DNA of 64,000 bases from Phytobacter palmae (GCA_900112785.1 FONB01000006.1:307126-371125), one strand, 5' to 3'. Counted from the stretch's first letter, positions 17,851 to 27,574 are shown. Numbers and translations are program-made. The notes: generated from the sequence alone by a model not told the origin.

Positions 17851-19089
17851 ATGAAAAAACGGTCTTCTCGCAACTATTTGCTGCTCAGCGCCCTGTTGTT
17901 CTTTTTCTTCGTCACCTGGTCGTCATCCAGCTCGCTTCTTTCAATATGGCTTCATCAGGAAGTGGGATTAAAAGCCTCTGAAACAGGTATTATTTTTTCC
18001 GTCTTATCGGTCTCAGCCTTGGTCGCTCAGGTGTTCTACGGTTTTATTCAGGACCGTCTTGGCCTGCGCAAAAACCTGCTGTGGTTTATTACGGCCCTAC
18101 TGATCCTCTCCGCCCCCGCTTATCTCTGTTTTAGCTATTTGCTCAAGCTTAATATCTTACTGGGCAGCATTTTTGGTGGTCTGTTTATTGGCATGACATT
18201 TAACGGCGGTATCGGCGTGCTGGAGTCATATACCGAGCGTGTTGCACGTCAAAGCTATTTTGAATTTGGACGGGCTCGCATGTGGGGCTCTCTGGGTTGG
18301 GCCGTCGCAACATTTTTTGCCGGGCTGCTGTTTAATATTAACCCTGACCTTAACTTTATAGTGGCGTCATGTTCTGGCATGGTCTTCTTCTGTCTACTGG
18401 CCCGGTTAAAAGTTGCCGCTCCGGCGAGCATGGAGAAACTGGAAATTGGGGCTAAAAAAGTCTCCTTTGATGATGCCTTGCGCCTTCTTATGTTACCTCG
18501 TTTCTGGGCACTTATTTTCTTCGTGGTCGGAACCTGTATTTACGGCGTTTACGATCAGCAATTCCCGGTCTATTTTTCTTCGCAGTTTCCTACCCTGAAG
18601 GAAGGAAATGCCATGTTTGGTTATTTAAATTCATTTCAGGTTTTTCTGGAAGCGGCAGGGATGTTCTGTGCACCGTGGCTGGTTAACCGGATTGGCGCCA
18701 AAAATGGGCTTATTTTCGCTGGGATGGTGATGGCGCTTCGTATGATCGCCTCAGGCCTGGTTGAAGGACCACTGCTCATTTCAATTACAAAACTGCTGCA
18801 TGCCGTTGAGTTGCCGATATTGTTGGTTGCAATCTTTAAATATAACAGCCTGAATTTCGATAAGCGTTTATCTTCCACCATTTATCTGGTGGGATTTGCC
18901 TGCACGAGCTCCGTTATTGGCACCGTGTTATCACCACTGGCGGGCTTCAGCTACGAAAAATTTGGCTTTGCCCAGTCTTATCTGATCATGGGCATTATGG
19001 TGTTCTGCACCACATTTATTTCCATCTTCCTTTTGCGTCCAAATAAGCCCTCAACTGAGCAATCCTTTTTACAGCCAGGCGCTGTGTAA
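17851..19089 (+). CDS. LacY-type sugar:H+ symporter (sucrose/oligosaccharide permease)
   Basis: This 412-aa, 12-helix member of the oligosaccharide:H+ symporter family (LacY/CscB/RafB group) begins KKRSSRNYLLLSALLFFFF and carries FIQDRLGLRKNLLW between TM2 and TM3 and FEFGRARMWGSLGWA in TM5, as in LacY. I placed the start at 17851 because an earlier ATG at 17803 lies inside the repressor operator; the ribosome site before 17851 is weak. It would bring sucrose or short fructo-oligosaccharides, already trimmed in the periplasm, into the cytosol for the GH32 enzyme that follows 19 bases later. Confidence 0.88.
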   Translation: MKKRSSRNYLLLSALLFFFFVTWSSSSSLLSIWLHQEVGLKASETGIIFSVLSVSALVAQVFYGFIQDRLGLRKNLLWFITALLILSAPAYLCFSYLLKLNILLGSIFGGLFIGMTFNGGIGVLESYTERVARQSYFEFGRARMWGSLGWAVATFFAGLLFNINPDLNFIVASCSGMVFFCLLARLKVAAPASMEKLEIGAKKVSFDDALRLLMLPRFWALIFFVVGTCIYGVYDQQFPVYFSSQFPTLKEGNAMFGYLNSFQVFLEAAGMFCAPWLVNRIGAKNGLIFAGMVMALRMIASGLVEGPLLISITKLLHAVELPILLVAIFKYNSLNFDKRLSSTIYLVGFACTSSVIGTVLSPLAGFSYEKFGFAQSYLIMGIMVFCTTFISIFLLRPNKPSTEQSFLQPGAV

Positions 19090-19108
19090 TTTATCGGGAG
19101 AAATGAGA

Positions 19109-20545
19109 ATGACATCCTTATTAAAAAAGGCCGAAGAGACGCTTGAAAAAGCACATGCTGGAATTAACCCCCGCTGGTATCCACGTTATCACCTCGCCGC
19201 ACGGGCTGGCTGGATGAACGATCCTAACGGGCTGGTATGGTTTGACGGTTGGTACCATGCATTCTATCAACATCATCCCTATTCAACAAAATGGGGACCG
19301 ATGCACTGGGGGCATGCCCGCAGTAAAGATTTAATTCACTGGGAACACCTGCCTGTTGCCCTTGCTCCGGAAGGTCCGGCAGATAAAGACGGCTGTTTTT
19401 CCGGCTCCGCTGTAGTGGTTGGCGATACGCTGGCATTGATTTACACCGGACATAAATTCCACGGCCCGGCTGATACGGATGATAACCTCTATCAGGTGCA
19501 ATGTCTGGCAACCAGTGGTGACGGTATCCATTTCGAACGTCACGGAATGGTCATTGATACACCTCCAGGACTGCATCATTTCCGTGATCCGAAGGTATGG
19601 CGTGAAGGGGAATTCTGGTACATGGTTGTGGGCTCACGCGTTGGAGATACCGGCCAGGTACGCCTTTACCGTTCAGTCGATCTTCATAAATGGTATGACG
19701 AGGGCATTTTTGCCGAGGCTGAACAAGGTATGGGCTATATGTGGGAATGCCCTGATTTCTTTACCCTGAACGGCAGGCGTGTGCTGATGTTCTCTCCCCA
19801 GGGCATGGCGGCTAAAGGTTATCAAAATCGTAACCTTTTCCAGAGTGGATATTTGCTCGGTGAATGGCAGCCAGGTCAGCCGTTTACACATGACGGACAA
19901 TTCATTGAGATAGACAGCGGTCACGATTTTTATGCCCCGCAAAGTTTCCTTAGTCCCGACGGACGTCGAATCGTCATAGGATGGCTGGATATGTGGGAAT
20001 CACCAATGCCGGAGCAGCAGGATGGCTGGGCGGGTATGCTCTCCCTGCCGCGCGAATTAACCTTAGGCGATAATAATCGCCTGATTATGAAGCCCGTCGA
20101 AGAAGTGTCAGCCATGCGAGGGAGTTATTTTCCTGTCCCAGTCCATTGCCTGAATAATCAACAGGTATTTGTCGCTGCAGATGCCGAATCAGTAGAATTA
20201 ATCCTGCAATGGAACTGTAACGAGTCTGCCGCGGAACAGTATGGTGTTACGCTGGGAGATGGGTTACGCGCTTACGTTGATAACCAGGCTCAGCGCCTGG
20301 TGTTAGAGCGCAATTATCCTGATTTCTCGCTGACTGGAACGCGTAGCATTCCCCTGCCCGAGGGCAATATACTTTCACTGCGAATGTTTATTGACCGTTC
20401 GTCCGTCGAACTTTTTGTTAATGAAGGCGAAGCCTGTTTAAGCAGCCGAATTTATCCGCAGCCAGGGCAACGCGATATATTATTATTTGCAAATAGCGGA
20501 ACCGCTGTGTTGAAAGAAGCAGGATACTGGTCACTGGATAAATAA
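19109..20545 (+). CDS. cytosolic GH32 beta-fructofuranosidase (invertase / sucrose-6-P hydrolase type)
   Basis: This 478-aa glycoside hydrolase family 32 enzyme splits terminal fructose from sucrose or fructo-oligosaccharides. All three catalytic blocks are intact: WMNDPNG (nucleophile Asp, about residue 38), FRDP (transition-state stabiliser) and ECPDFF (acid/base Glu, about 213). A C-terminal beta-sandwich follows, and there is no signal peptide. Two ATGs (19103 and 19109) are possible; the second has better spacing from GGGAGAA. It resembles CscA/ScrB. The LacY-type, non-phosphorylating permease upstream argues for free sucrose or oligosaccharide as substrate. Confidence 0.9.
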   Translation: MTSLLKKAEETLEKAHAGINPRWYPRYHLAARAGWMNDPNGLVWFDGWYHAFYQHHPYSTKWGPMHWGHARSKDLIHWEHLPVALAPEGPADKDGCFSGSAVVVGDTLALIYTGHKFHGPADTDDNLYQVQCLATSGDGIHFERHGMVIDTPPGLHHFRDPKVWREGEFWYMVVGSRVGDTGQVRLYRSVDLHKWYDEGIFAEAEQGMGYMWECPDFFTLNGRRVLMFSPQGMAAKGYQNRNLFQSGYLLGEWQPGQPFTHDGQFIEIDSGHDFYAPQSFLSPDGRRIVIGWLDMWESPMPEQQDGWAGMLSLPRELTLGDNNRLIMKPVEEVSAMRGSYFPVPVHCLNNQQVFVAADAESVELILQWNCNESAAEQYGVTLGDGLRAYVDNQAQRLVLERNYPDFSLTGTRSIPLPEGNILSLRMFIDRSSVELFVNEGEACLSSRIYPQPGQRDILLFANSGTAVLKEAGYWSLDK

Positions 20546-20637
20546 TTACGCTCGATCTCATATTACTTTTCATATTGTGTATTTTTTGTGCCAGTCTCTG
20601 GCTGGCATTATATTGTCTGAAATAACGAGATAGAAAA

Positions 20638-21921
20638 ATGGATGAGAAATTAGCACAACATAAAGCCCTAATTAAAAGCAGGACAAAACCATCTTCAAAG
20701 GAAAAAGCACTGGCGCTATTTTTATCCTTTGTTTCTTTTCCAGCCTTCGCCGAAAACAATGCAGAGATATCGGATACTTATACCGGGAACTATCAAAGCT
20801 ATTTTCACGATGAGGATGACAGCCTTCGACGCAGTCATTCAACAACAAAAACCGATGCTCAACATTCAGCAACGCGCATCTCTTCCTCCCCAGTAAAGGA
20901 AGGAACAGCAACGGTACAGCCGTCTCCTTCAGTACCTGCGGCACTTCCTTCTGAGGCCAGCAGCACGACATTAACAGATAATCAGACTGTTGCAGCAAAC
21001 AATTCTGACGATGTAAGTCTATTACGCTTGAGGCAGGAAGCCCCGCCGGTTCACTGGAATAATATCGGACGCAATATGGAAGCTGGCGGTCTGCATGGAA
21101 ACATCGGCAGCCAGATAGAAATTGATGATGTCCGCTGGAATAATAAAAATAAAAATAGCGGTAAATTCAAGCTTGCAACTATTCAGGCTTTTTTGAGACA
21201 TGATGAATTACCGAACTGGTACTTTGGCTTCTGGAATGCCAGGGAAGACAGCTATAAAGGACAATTCAGTAATCAGGACTACAAAGGAACGAACACCATT
21301 AATGAGCTTTTTGTCGGCCATATTTTCGAGACCTGGCGCGGGAATATCGGCACAGAAGTGATGGTTGGTTCCGAGACGGCAACGAAGCGCTGGAAAAACA
21401 GATTCAAAGTCTGGCAGGACTTGCGCTTATCGAATAAATGGAGTATCGCCGGATATTCTTATGGTGAATATCAACCTCAGGGTAACCAACCCGGCAATGG
21501 CGACCTTGAGCAGTATATTTTTGAGACTGAACCTGCAATCCAGTACCGAGTGAATCCGGATCTCGGTTTATATTTACGCCCTTACTATTACTATAACCGG
21601 CAGGTGCGTGAAAGCTGGGGCGATATTGTTGAGCAGGAGTGGAAAGTGACTGCCGGATTCTGGCGAAACTGGTATCCATTGTTAACGTCAATGTATATAG
21701 GCTTCGGACAGGACAAAATTGAGAACGCCAGTAATGCCAAAGAACTCTTTTACGATGGCCGCTACAAATTTATTGGCGGCACTATCAGCTATCCCATCTT
21801 TGGTGAAGTTCGCCTTTATGGTGAATTCAAAGCGTCATTCACGAAAGAAACAGGACTCTGGACATACACAGGTCACTCCTGGAATCCTTTCACTGTCGTT
21901 GGTGTTACTTATAACTTTTGA
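20638..21921 (+). CDS. OmpG-like porin with an unusual Ser/Thr-rich N-terminal extension
   Basis: This 427-aa outer-membrane protein has a signal peptide with a long charged start (cut probably after FPAFA, about residue 38), a low-complexity segment of about 90 residues rich in Ser, Thr, Ala and Pro (about 45-135), and then a beta-barrel rich in aromatic, alternating strands ending in VVGVTYNF, the usual C-terminal Phe. The barrel resembles monomeric OmpG-type porins. It is not of the ScrY/LamB type usual for sucrose loci. Together with the second porin at 23443 it probably admits fructan oligomers to the periplasm. The role of the extension is unknown; ScrY too carries an extra N-terminal segment. 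Confidence 0.8.
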   Translation: MDEKLAQHKALIKSRTKPSSKEKALALFLSFVSFPAFAENNAEISDTYTGNYQSYFHDEDDSLRRSHSTTKTDAQHSATRISSSPVKEGTATVQPSPSVPAALPSEASSTTLTDNQTVAANNSDDVSLLRLRQEAPPVHWNNIGRNMEAGGLHGNIGSQIEIDDVRWNNKNKNSGKFKLATIQAFLRHDELPNWYFGFWNAREDSYKGQFSNQDYKGTNTINELFVGHIFETWRGNIGTEVMVGSETATKRWKNRFKVWQDLRLSNKWSIAGYSYGEYQPQGNQPGNGDLEQYIFETEPAIQYRVNPDLGLYLRPYYYYNRQVRESWGDIVEQEWKVTAGFWRNWYPLLTSMYIGFGQDKIENASNAKELFYDGRYKFIGGTISYPIFGEVRLYGEFKASFTKETGLWTYTGHSWNPFTVVGVTYNF

Positions 21922-21936
21922 TACTCAGGGTATAAC

Positions 21937-23430
21937 ATGAGAACATTTATTACGGCGACGTTCGTCGCTCTGCTGGCGCTTTCTGTTGGAAATATCCCCG
22001 CGTATTCACAGATGTCTAAAGAAACATTACAGAACAAAAGCGTCAGTCAGGTTAATGACTTTTTTCCGCGCATTGAAGGGTCATTTATTGGCGATCCGAT
22101 GCCTGTCTATAACGAAAGTGTGTTTAATATTTTTTATCTCAATGATGTGCGAGGCGGCAGCGATTTAGGCGTACATGCGATTCACCTGCTCTCCAGCGCC
22201 AACTTATATAATTATCAGAACCATTCAGAGGTTATTCCTTACGTTAATGATGTCAATGATCCAGAGCTGCTTTTAGGGACTGGTTCCATTATCAAAGTGG
22301 GCGATACCTGGCACGCATGGTATACCGCACACAATGAAAACGTATTCCCGGTTGAGTCAATCATGCATGCCACCAGTAAAGATCGTTTTCACTGGGTCAA
22401 ACATCCACAGGATACCATCCTGCCGGGTGCTAACTATCGGGGCAATGACTTCCGCGATCCGCATGTTGTCTGGGTTGATGAAAGGAAAGAATACTGGATG
22501 CTGATCACGACCCGCAGCAAGGGTCGCGGTATTATCGCGCGTTATAGCTCAACGGATTTAAAAACCTGGAAAGATCGTGGCGTATTTTTTGACAACGACA
22601 CCATCACCAGTAATTCAAACCTTGAATGCCCGACACTTGTCTTCTTTAACGGGCGTTGGTATCTGAGCTTTAGCGATCAGTGGCCACTACGACTAACACA
22701 ATACCGGGTTGCGGACAATCCAGAAGGTCCATGGCATAAGATGGATAATTATGTTGTGGATGGCTCAGGCTTTTATGCAGGTAAATTGGCAATTAAGGAC
22801 GGACGGTTATTTGTGTTTGGATGGATCCCGACAAAGGCAGGAAACAGTGACAGTGGCAATATCGACTGGGCAGGAAACCTCGTCGTCCATGAATTGACCG
22901 CAGGTATAAAAGGCCAGCTCAACAGCATAATTCCACAAGAGCTTCAGAAGGCGATAAAAGATAACCGTGGGCCGGTTCAGATGATAAAACCGATTAAAAC
23001 ACTCAAGACGTCAACACAATTTGGTCCCTTACAGTCATCTATTTATCCGTCTTTACCCAGGCGTGGAGAGTTGTCCGCAACGGTGGATATTCCCTCTTCG
23101 GGAATGGTCATGAGCTTTGGGCTGACAGATGACCGCGTGAGTGACGCGACGCTGAATGTTGTGTTCAACAGAAGTAAAGGTAAAGTCTATTTCTTTAATT
23201 CTCCTTTGGCATCGATTAACCAGAGTAACGCTGAATCCTGGGTTGATATTCCGCTCGGTGAAAAAATTAATTTACGCGTGCTTATACAGGACTCAATTGC
23301 TGTTTTTTATATTAACGACAAAGCGGCATTTAGCACCCGAATGTATGCCATGCCGGACAAACCATGGAGCATCAGTGTGCCTCAACACGATAGTCTCCAC
23401 GCACAATTGCAATTTAAAGAAATGATCTAA
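21937..23430 (+). CDS. secreted, probably periplasmic GH32 fructan hydrolase
   Basis: This 497-aa family 32-type hydrolase has a clear signal peptide (residues 1-24, cut near PAYS). The catalytic blocks are present in divergent form: FIGDPMPVYN (nucleophile Asp53, in place of WMNDPNG), DFRDPHVVW (RDP 173-175) and LECPTLVFF (Glu230), with a C-terminal beta-sandwich. It begins 15 bases after the first porin and ends 12 bases before the second, so all three are one unit. It probably trims fructo-oligosaccharides entering through the porins, giving the permease smaller sugars. Whether it is exo- or endo-acting cannot be told. Confidence 0.83.
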   Translation: MRTFITATFVALLALSVGNIPAYSQMSKETLQNKSVSQVNDFFPRIEGSFIGDPMPVYNESVFNIFYLNDVRGGSDLGVHAIHLLSSANLYNYQNHSEVIPYVNDVNDPELLLGTGSIIKVGDTWHAWYTAHNENVFPVESIMHATSKDRFHWVKHPQDTILPGANYRGNDFRDPHVVWVDERKEYWMLITTRSKGRGIIARYSSTDLKTWKDRGVFFDNDTITSNSNLECPTLVFFNGRWYLSFSDQWPLRLTQYRVADNPEGPWHKMDNYVVDGSGFYAGKLAIKDGRLFVFGWIPTKAGNSDSGNIDWAGNLVVHELTAGIKGQLNSIIPQELQKAIKDNRGPVQMIKPIKTLKTSTQFGPLQSSIYPSLPRRGELSATVDIPSSGMVMSFGLTDDRVSDATLNVVFNRSKGKVYFFNSPLASINQSNAESWVDIPLGEKINLRVLIQDSIAVFYINDKAAFSTRMYAMPDKPWSISVPQHDSLHAQLQFKEMI

Positions 23431-23442
23431 AGGGATATTATT

Positions 23443-24456
23443 ATGAAATATCATCATGCCCTGACTGTTATTTTTTCACTTATGCTCCCGACGCTGGCAA
23501 ATGCAAGCATGAGCATCATGAAGGATTTATCGGGAAAGGTCATTGCCGTTGATCCGTGGTCCTATCTTGATGAAGACGTCATGTGGACATCAACACGCTC
23601 CTCTAATCCTGCAGGCGGACGCGTTCATGGTCAGCTTAAAATGAAATATGCAATCGAAGATAATAACTGGCGAAACAGACATTTCCACAGCGGGAATGAT
23701 TCTCTCACTTTCGTTCAAGGAGTTATGCGTAATGACGCTTTACCCGGTTGGTATCTGGCATTTTCGGAAGGCAGAACCACAAATTATAATGGAACATGGG
23801 AAAACCAGACCTATCTCAGCCAGAACCAGTGGACACAACTCATTGTCGGCCATGAATATTTCTACAAACGTCTGCGCTATGGCTGGGACGTTATGGGAGG
23901 AAGTGCCTCAATTGAGGATCGCTGGCAAGCACGCGTCAAATTCTTTACCGATCTGCGTGTAACAGACAATTTTTCGGTCTTCAATTATCTTTACCAACAG
24001 ATTGATCATCGTCGTAGCGGAGGTTCACAAAATGACCGTGACGTCCGTTCATTTCAGGCCGAGCCCGGGGTTCAATATATTATCAACAACACTACCGGTG
24101 TTTGGTTACGTCAGAAATTTGCCTCCTCTGTGTTAGACAGAGCGCAGTGGGGTGATATCGATGATAAAACCTGGACGACCTCAATGGGTATTTGGCACAA
24201 CTGGGGGAAATTATCAACGACATTCAGCGGGGGATATGGACATTATAAGAAAAATAATGCCCAGCGCGAAGATGGTGAAGTCTTCCAGAATACCAGAAAC
24301 CGCTTCCTAAAAGTATCGGCTAATTACCCGCTGACTTCCCGATTTACACTCTCCGGAGAGATAACAGGTTCATTAATCAATCAGAGTGGGAGTTGGGTAA
24401 CGCATGGTGATGCGATTACCACCGACTACAAACTCATGCTGGATTACAATTTTTAA
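23443..24456 (+). CDS. second OmpG-like porin of the fructan locus
   Basis: This 337-aa outer-membrane beta-barrel has a signal peptide (cut after LANA, about residue 21) and a C-terminal Phe (KLMLDYNF). It is related to the porin at 20638 (shared WY.AF and GHE.F motifs, similar strand order) but lacks the Ser/Thr-rich extension. Gene spacing shows cotranscription with the secreted GH32. Two different porins around one hydrolase suggest division by oligomer size or linkage, which is inference. Confidence 0.8.
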   Translation: MKYHHALTVIFSLMLPTLANASMSIMKDLSGKVIAVDPWSYLDEDVMWTSTRSSNPAGGRVHGQLKMKYAIEDNNWRNRHFHSGNDSLTFVQGVMRNDALPGWYLAFSEGRTTNYNGTWENQTYLSQNQWTQLIVGHEYFYKRLRYGWDVMGGSASIEDRWQARVKFFTDLRVTDNFSVFNYLYQQIDHRRSGGSQNDRDVRSFQAEPGVQYIINNTTGVWLRQKFASSVLDRAQWGDIDDKTWTTSMGIWHNWGKLSTTFSGGYGHYKKNNAQREDGEVFQNTRNRFLKVSANYPLTSRFTLSGEITGSLINQSGSWVTHGDAITTDYKLMLDYNF

Positions 24457-24487
24457 AATCATTTTTATATAACTTCAGCGGAATAAA

Positions 24488-24523
24488 GGAAGCGTATATC
24501 GCCCTGCCGGGATATCCGCTTCC
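24488..24523 (+). repeat. stem-loop between porin and fructokinase genes
   Basis: Arms GGAAGCGTATATC and GATATCCGCTTCC (one mismatch) flank a 10-base loop. No T-run follows, so it is more likely an RNA-stabilising or processing hairpin inside the operon than a terminator. Confidence 0.5.
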
Positions 24524-24572
24524 ATACCGCTGGTCATTCCAGGGTAAGAATAATTAATTTTGAGGTGATGTC

Positions 24573-25519
24573 ATGAACATTTGGACTCTTGGCGATGCGG
24601 TAGTCGATCTCTTACCGCTTTCAGATATGCAGTATCAGGCCTGTGCCGGAGGCGCGCCCTTCAATGTAGCGGTAGGCACTGCACGTTTGAACTGTCTGAG
24701 TGGATTTATCGGTCGGGTCGGTGACGACGATTTCGGTCTTTTTTAAAGGAAACCCTCTGCGCATCAGGAGTCTCTGTCCAGAGTATGCAGATGGATCCTC
24801 ATCACAGAACCAGTACCGTACTGGTTTCCCTGAATAATCACGGTGAGCGTGGATTTACGTTTCTTACCAATCCTTCGGCAGATCAGTTTTTAACACCAGA
24901 CGCTCTCCCCGATTTAAGTACAGGAATATTGCATTTCTGCTCTCTGGCGCTCGTCGCTAAAACCTGTCGCAATACGTTAGTTACGGCTATCGAAAAAATA
25001 AAACAGAGTAGCGGTTTGCTGAGTTTTGATGTGAATTTACGTGAGCAAATGTGGAGCGATCGGCAGGAGATGCATGACACTGTGCACCATTTCGCCCTAC
25101 AGGCTGACATACTTAAATTATCTGAGGAAGAATGGTACTGGCTGGCAGAGACGCATGATTTTAACCAGGCGCTGGATTTTCTTAAAACCCTACCAGCACG
25201 GCTGAAGGTTGTAACTTATGGCGCCCAAGGCGCAATGATTCTGCAGAACGACATGATCATTCATTTTAATGGCTACACCGTAAACAGCATTGATACAACG
25301 GGAGCGGGTGATGCGTTCCTGGCGGGTTTACTTGCTTATATCGCTCAAGCTGGAATGCCGCAGGACATTGAGCAAATCAAAGACGCCATGACGCAGGCCA
25401 GCGCCTGCGGCGCACTGGCAACAACCCGGAAAGGCGCGCTGACAGCCCTACCGGATAGTAAGACGCTGAATGAATTTATCAGACAATATCCTCTGCCGGA
25501 CTATGAAATAAAAGCGTAG
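24573..25519 (+). pseudogene. ScrK/FosK-type fructokinase, frameshifted
   Basis: The gene starts with an ATG at 24573 behind GAGGTGATG and reads NIWTLGDAVVDLLPL, AGGAPFNVAVG and FIGRVGDDDFGLF, a PfkB/ribokinase-family fructokinase N-terminus. It then stops at the TAA at 24743-24745. One more T in the preceding T6 run would continue it into the frame that stays open to 25519, which holds RTSTVLVSLNNHGERGFTF, DVNLREQMW and the catalytic DTTGAGDAF motif. So the enzyme that should phosphorylate free fructose is broken by one base, unless ribosomal slippage on the T-run or a sequencing error explains it. An internal ATG at 24785 would give a protein lacking the sugar-binding N-terminus. Confidence 0.85.
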
Positions 25520-25767
25520 CCTCAACGATAGCCAACAACACCCGGCCTGAAGCGTTCCGGTGCAAGCCACCGGGACTCGTTTTGCTTTCCTCCTCCCTAT
25601 TTTGAAACGGCATATTACGTGTAATCTCCGCTTATGGCGCGGCGCGCTCGGCTGCGGGAAGGCATGACGGCAGCGATAAGAAAAAGCAGAAATGCGCACA
25701 TGTTTGCATAAGCGATTAAAAACCAATGACGCCGACGCCCCTTAACAACGGATACCAGGTCAATTTA

Positions 25768-26445
25768 TCAGTAGAACTGGCATGAAAACCGCCAGACGCC
25801 GTCTGGTGATTTGTGAAAATAGCCAATGCCGTTATCCGCCCACATCCAGTTAACTTTTTCCTCAGATCCCACCTGAAAGACGAAATCCTCAAGCCCGACA
25901 CCATGTTGTATTTCCGCAGGGTATCCGCCAACTTTGGTTCCCCCGTAGCGGCTAAAGTCCTTAAAGAAACTGTCACTGGCTGGTTCATCATCGTTTACGG
26001 CAGAAAGATCAAGAATATCCCACGCATCCTCCCAGCCCGGCGTATCATCATTCACACTTAACCATCGCACAGGAAACGCGCGATACGGCGTGACCAGTTC
26101 AGGTAATAACTCAAGCCCCTCAAGCGTGGCATATTCACGAATTAGCCAGCCTTCACCATGGGGTTGGTCAAAAGGATGGCTTTCCATGTTATGAAAGAGC
26201 ACCAGAAGAGCGACATTCTCGAGTTGTTCAGGAATAACAGGGAGCTCATCGATACGAATCTGAAGAAGCGGAAACATCGGTTTCCCTCTCCAGACAGGCA
26301 GTCCTTCGCCTGCAAGCGATACTCCTTTTAAAAACCAGGAGGTAAGAGGATCTGCACTGGGGCGAAAACCACCTACCTGAGCCACCGATGCAGGGCGCAA
26401 TTTGGACCTGAGCTCTTCTAAAACTAACGCACTTTCGGATTTCAT
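25768..26445 (-). CDS. DUF1963 (YwqG-like) protein
   Basis: This 225-aa soluble protein of the DUF1963 family, named after B. subtilis YwqG, shows the family's late pattern VFQVGSEEKVNWMWADNGIG followed by YFH. The function of the family is unknown; members are often found near toxin-immunity or polymorphic-toxin genes. It stands alone here. The gap before it (25520-25767) contains no gene I can support. Confidence 0.75.
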   Translation of the reverse strand: MKSESALVLEELRSKLRPASVAQVGGFRPSADPLTSWFLKGVSLAGEGLPVWRGKPMFPLLQIRIDELPVIPEQLENVALLVLFHNMESHPFDQPHGEGWLIREYATLEGLELLPELVTPYRAFPVRWLSVNDDTPGWEDAWDILDLSAVNDDEPASDSFFKDFSRYGGTKVGGYPAEIQHGVGLEDFVFQVGSEEKVNWMWADNGIGYFHKSPDGVWRFSCQFY

Positions 26446-26653
26446 CTTCGTTGCCTTGCGTATGAGGATATTCTCTTAATATCGCGAATTCAGACCTGCT
26501 CATTATATAAAAATGATTCCCGGAAAGGTCCGGCCCAAAGAGACCTCAGTGATCCTTTCTCAAAACAGCTGACTTAACATCCTCCCCCAGCTAGCTTCAT
26601 CTGATGATAAAAATCTGTTTAGTATCATTTCACTGCACCGACTGCAGATGAAG

Positions 26654-26690
26654 GGTTCACTATTATTGAATACAGCTAAAATAGTGAACC
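26654..26690. repeat. hairpin beyond the APH-like gene
   Basis: Perfect 11-base arms GGTTCACTATT and AATAGTGAACC flank a 15-base loop. It lies 39 bases past the stop of the minus-strand phosphotransferase-like gene and may end its transcript, though no T-run follows directly. The rest of the 284-base gap (26446-26729) shows no gene. Confidence 0.5.
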
Positions 26691-26729
26691 TGAGCCATCA
26701 GCAGACGGCTTTTTAATGCCTGTATTTAT

Positions 26730-27518
26730 TCAAAGCATATTGCCGACATTATCTAACCAGTCGGGAAGATGTTCCTTGTACCAGTTAAGATACAAAGGCA
26801 AGGTTGTTTTTTTCCGCTCATAAAGCAGCGTAATCACTTCGGTGACGATCCATGCTTTTGCAATGGCAATTTCTCGCGCCAGTGCATTGGAATTACACTG
26901 ACCCGATAACTGGCAATAGCGTTCGGCAAGGTCAAAGAACGCGGGTTTCGTTCCCATTCCTTTAATGAGAGGAGCCAGATCGATGGCCGGGCTTCCTCTT
27001 CCAAACCTTTCCCAGTCGAAAAGCACAACATCACCATTCGCTCTTTTTCCCCAGTTACCTGCATTGCTATCACCAGAAACAAGGCTCTGATAACCAAATA
27101 AAACATCACTATATTGTTGAAAACGCCGAAGCTGTTGCGCGCTTTTCCCGGGTAATTTCAGCAACCGCAGAGAGTGCTCAAGCGCATACTCTGACCAGCC
27201 ATGGTTATGGTAAACCCACTGCGGGCTGGCGATATAACGGTGCAGGCAGCACAGCGTTGCGAGAATTTTATCGCCGGACACTTCGTCCTGACTAACCTCA
27301 AAGGGGATATATTCCAGTCTCAGACTACGAAGGTCAGGATCGGCAAATAACAGTTTTGGTACAGTCACCCCTGCCCGGCTGAGTTCGCCAGCAGCCTGAT
27401 GATAAAAATGATACTCCACCTCACCAACGGGAGATTTTTCGATAATCTGACGACCCGTTTCATCAACAAGAAGCACCACTCTTGCTACCCCCATACGGGA
27501 TAGATTCTCAGTTGACAT
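26730..27518 (-). CDS. APH-fold phosphotransferase-like protein
   Basis: This 262-aa protein has the aminoglycoside/choline phosphotransferase fold. The catalytic loop reads LVSGDSNAGNWG, in place of the usual HGDLHPGN; the Asp and Asn remain but the first His is Ser. The metal-binding motif is LFDWERFGRGSPAIDLA. The N-terminal kinase lobe (EKSPVGEVEYHFYHQAAGEL) holds a likely Lys/Glu pair. The substrate is unknown; drug resistance should not be assumed from the fold. It is a single gene with its own promoter region toward 27575. Confidence 0.75.
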   Translation of the reverse strand: MSTENLSRMGVARVVLLVDETGRQIIEKSPVGEVEYHFYHQAAGELSRAGVTVPKLLFADPDLRSLRLEYIPFEVSQDEVSGDKILATLCCLHRYIASPQWVYHNHGWSEYALEHSLRLLKLPGKSAQQLRRFQQYSDVLFGYQSLVSGDSNAGNWGKRANGDVVLFDWERFGRGSPAIDLAPLIKGMGTKPAFFDLAERYCQLSGQCNSNALAREIAIAKAWIVTEVITLLYERKKTTLPLYLNWYKEHLPDWLDNVGNML

Positions 27519-27574
27519 AGCTCACTCCCTCAGTGGGTATTTTTCTGGTATTCCGGTGTTTAAAGCGATGGCGT

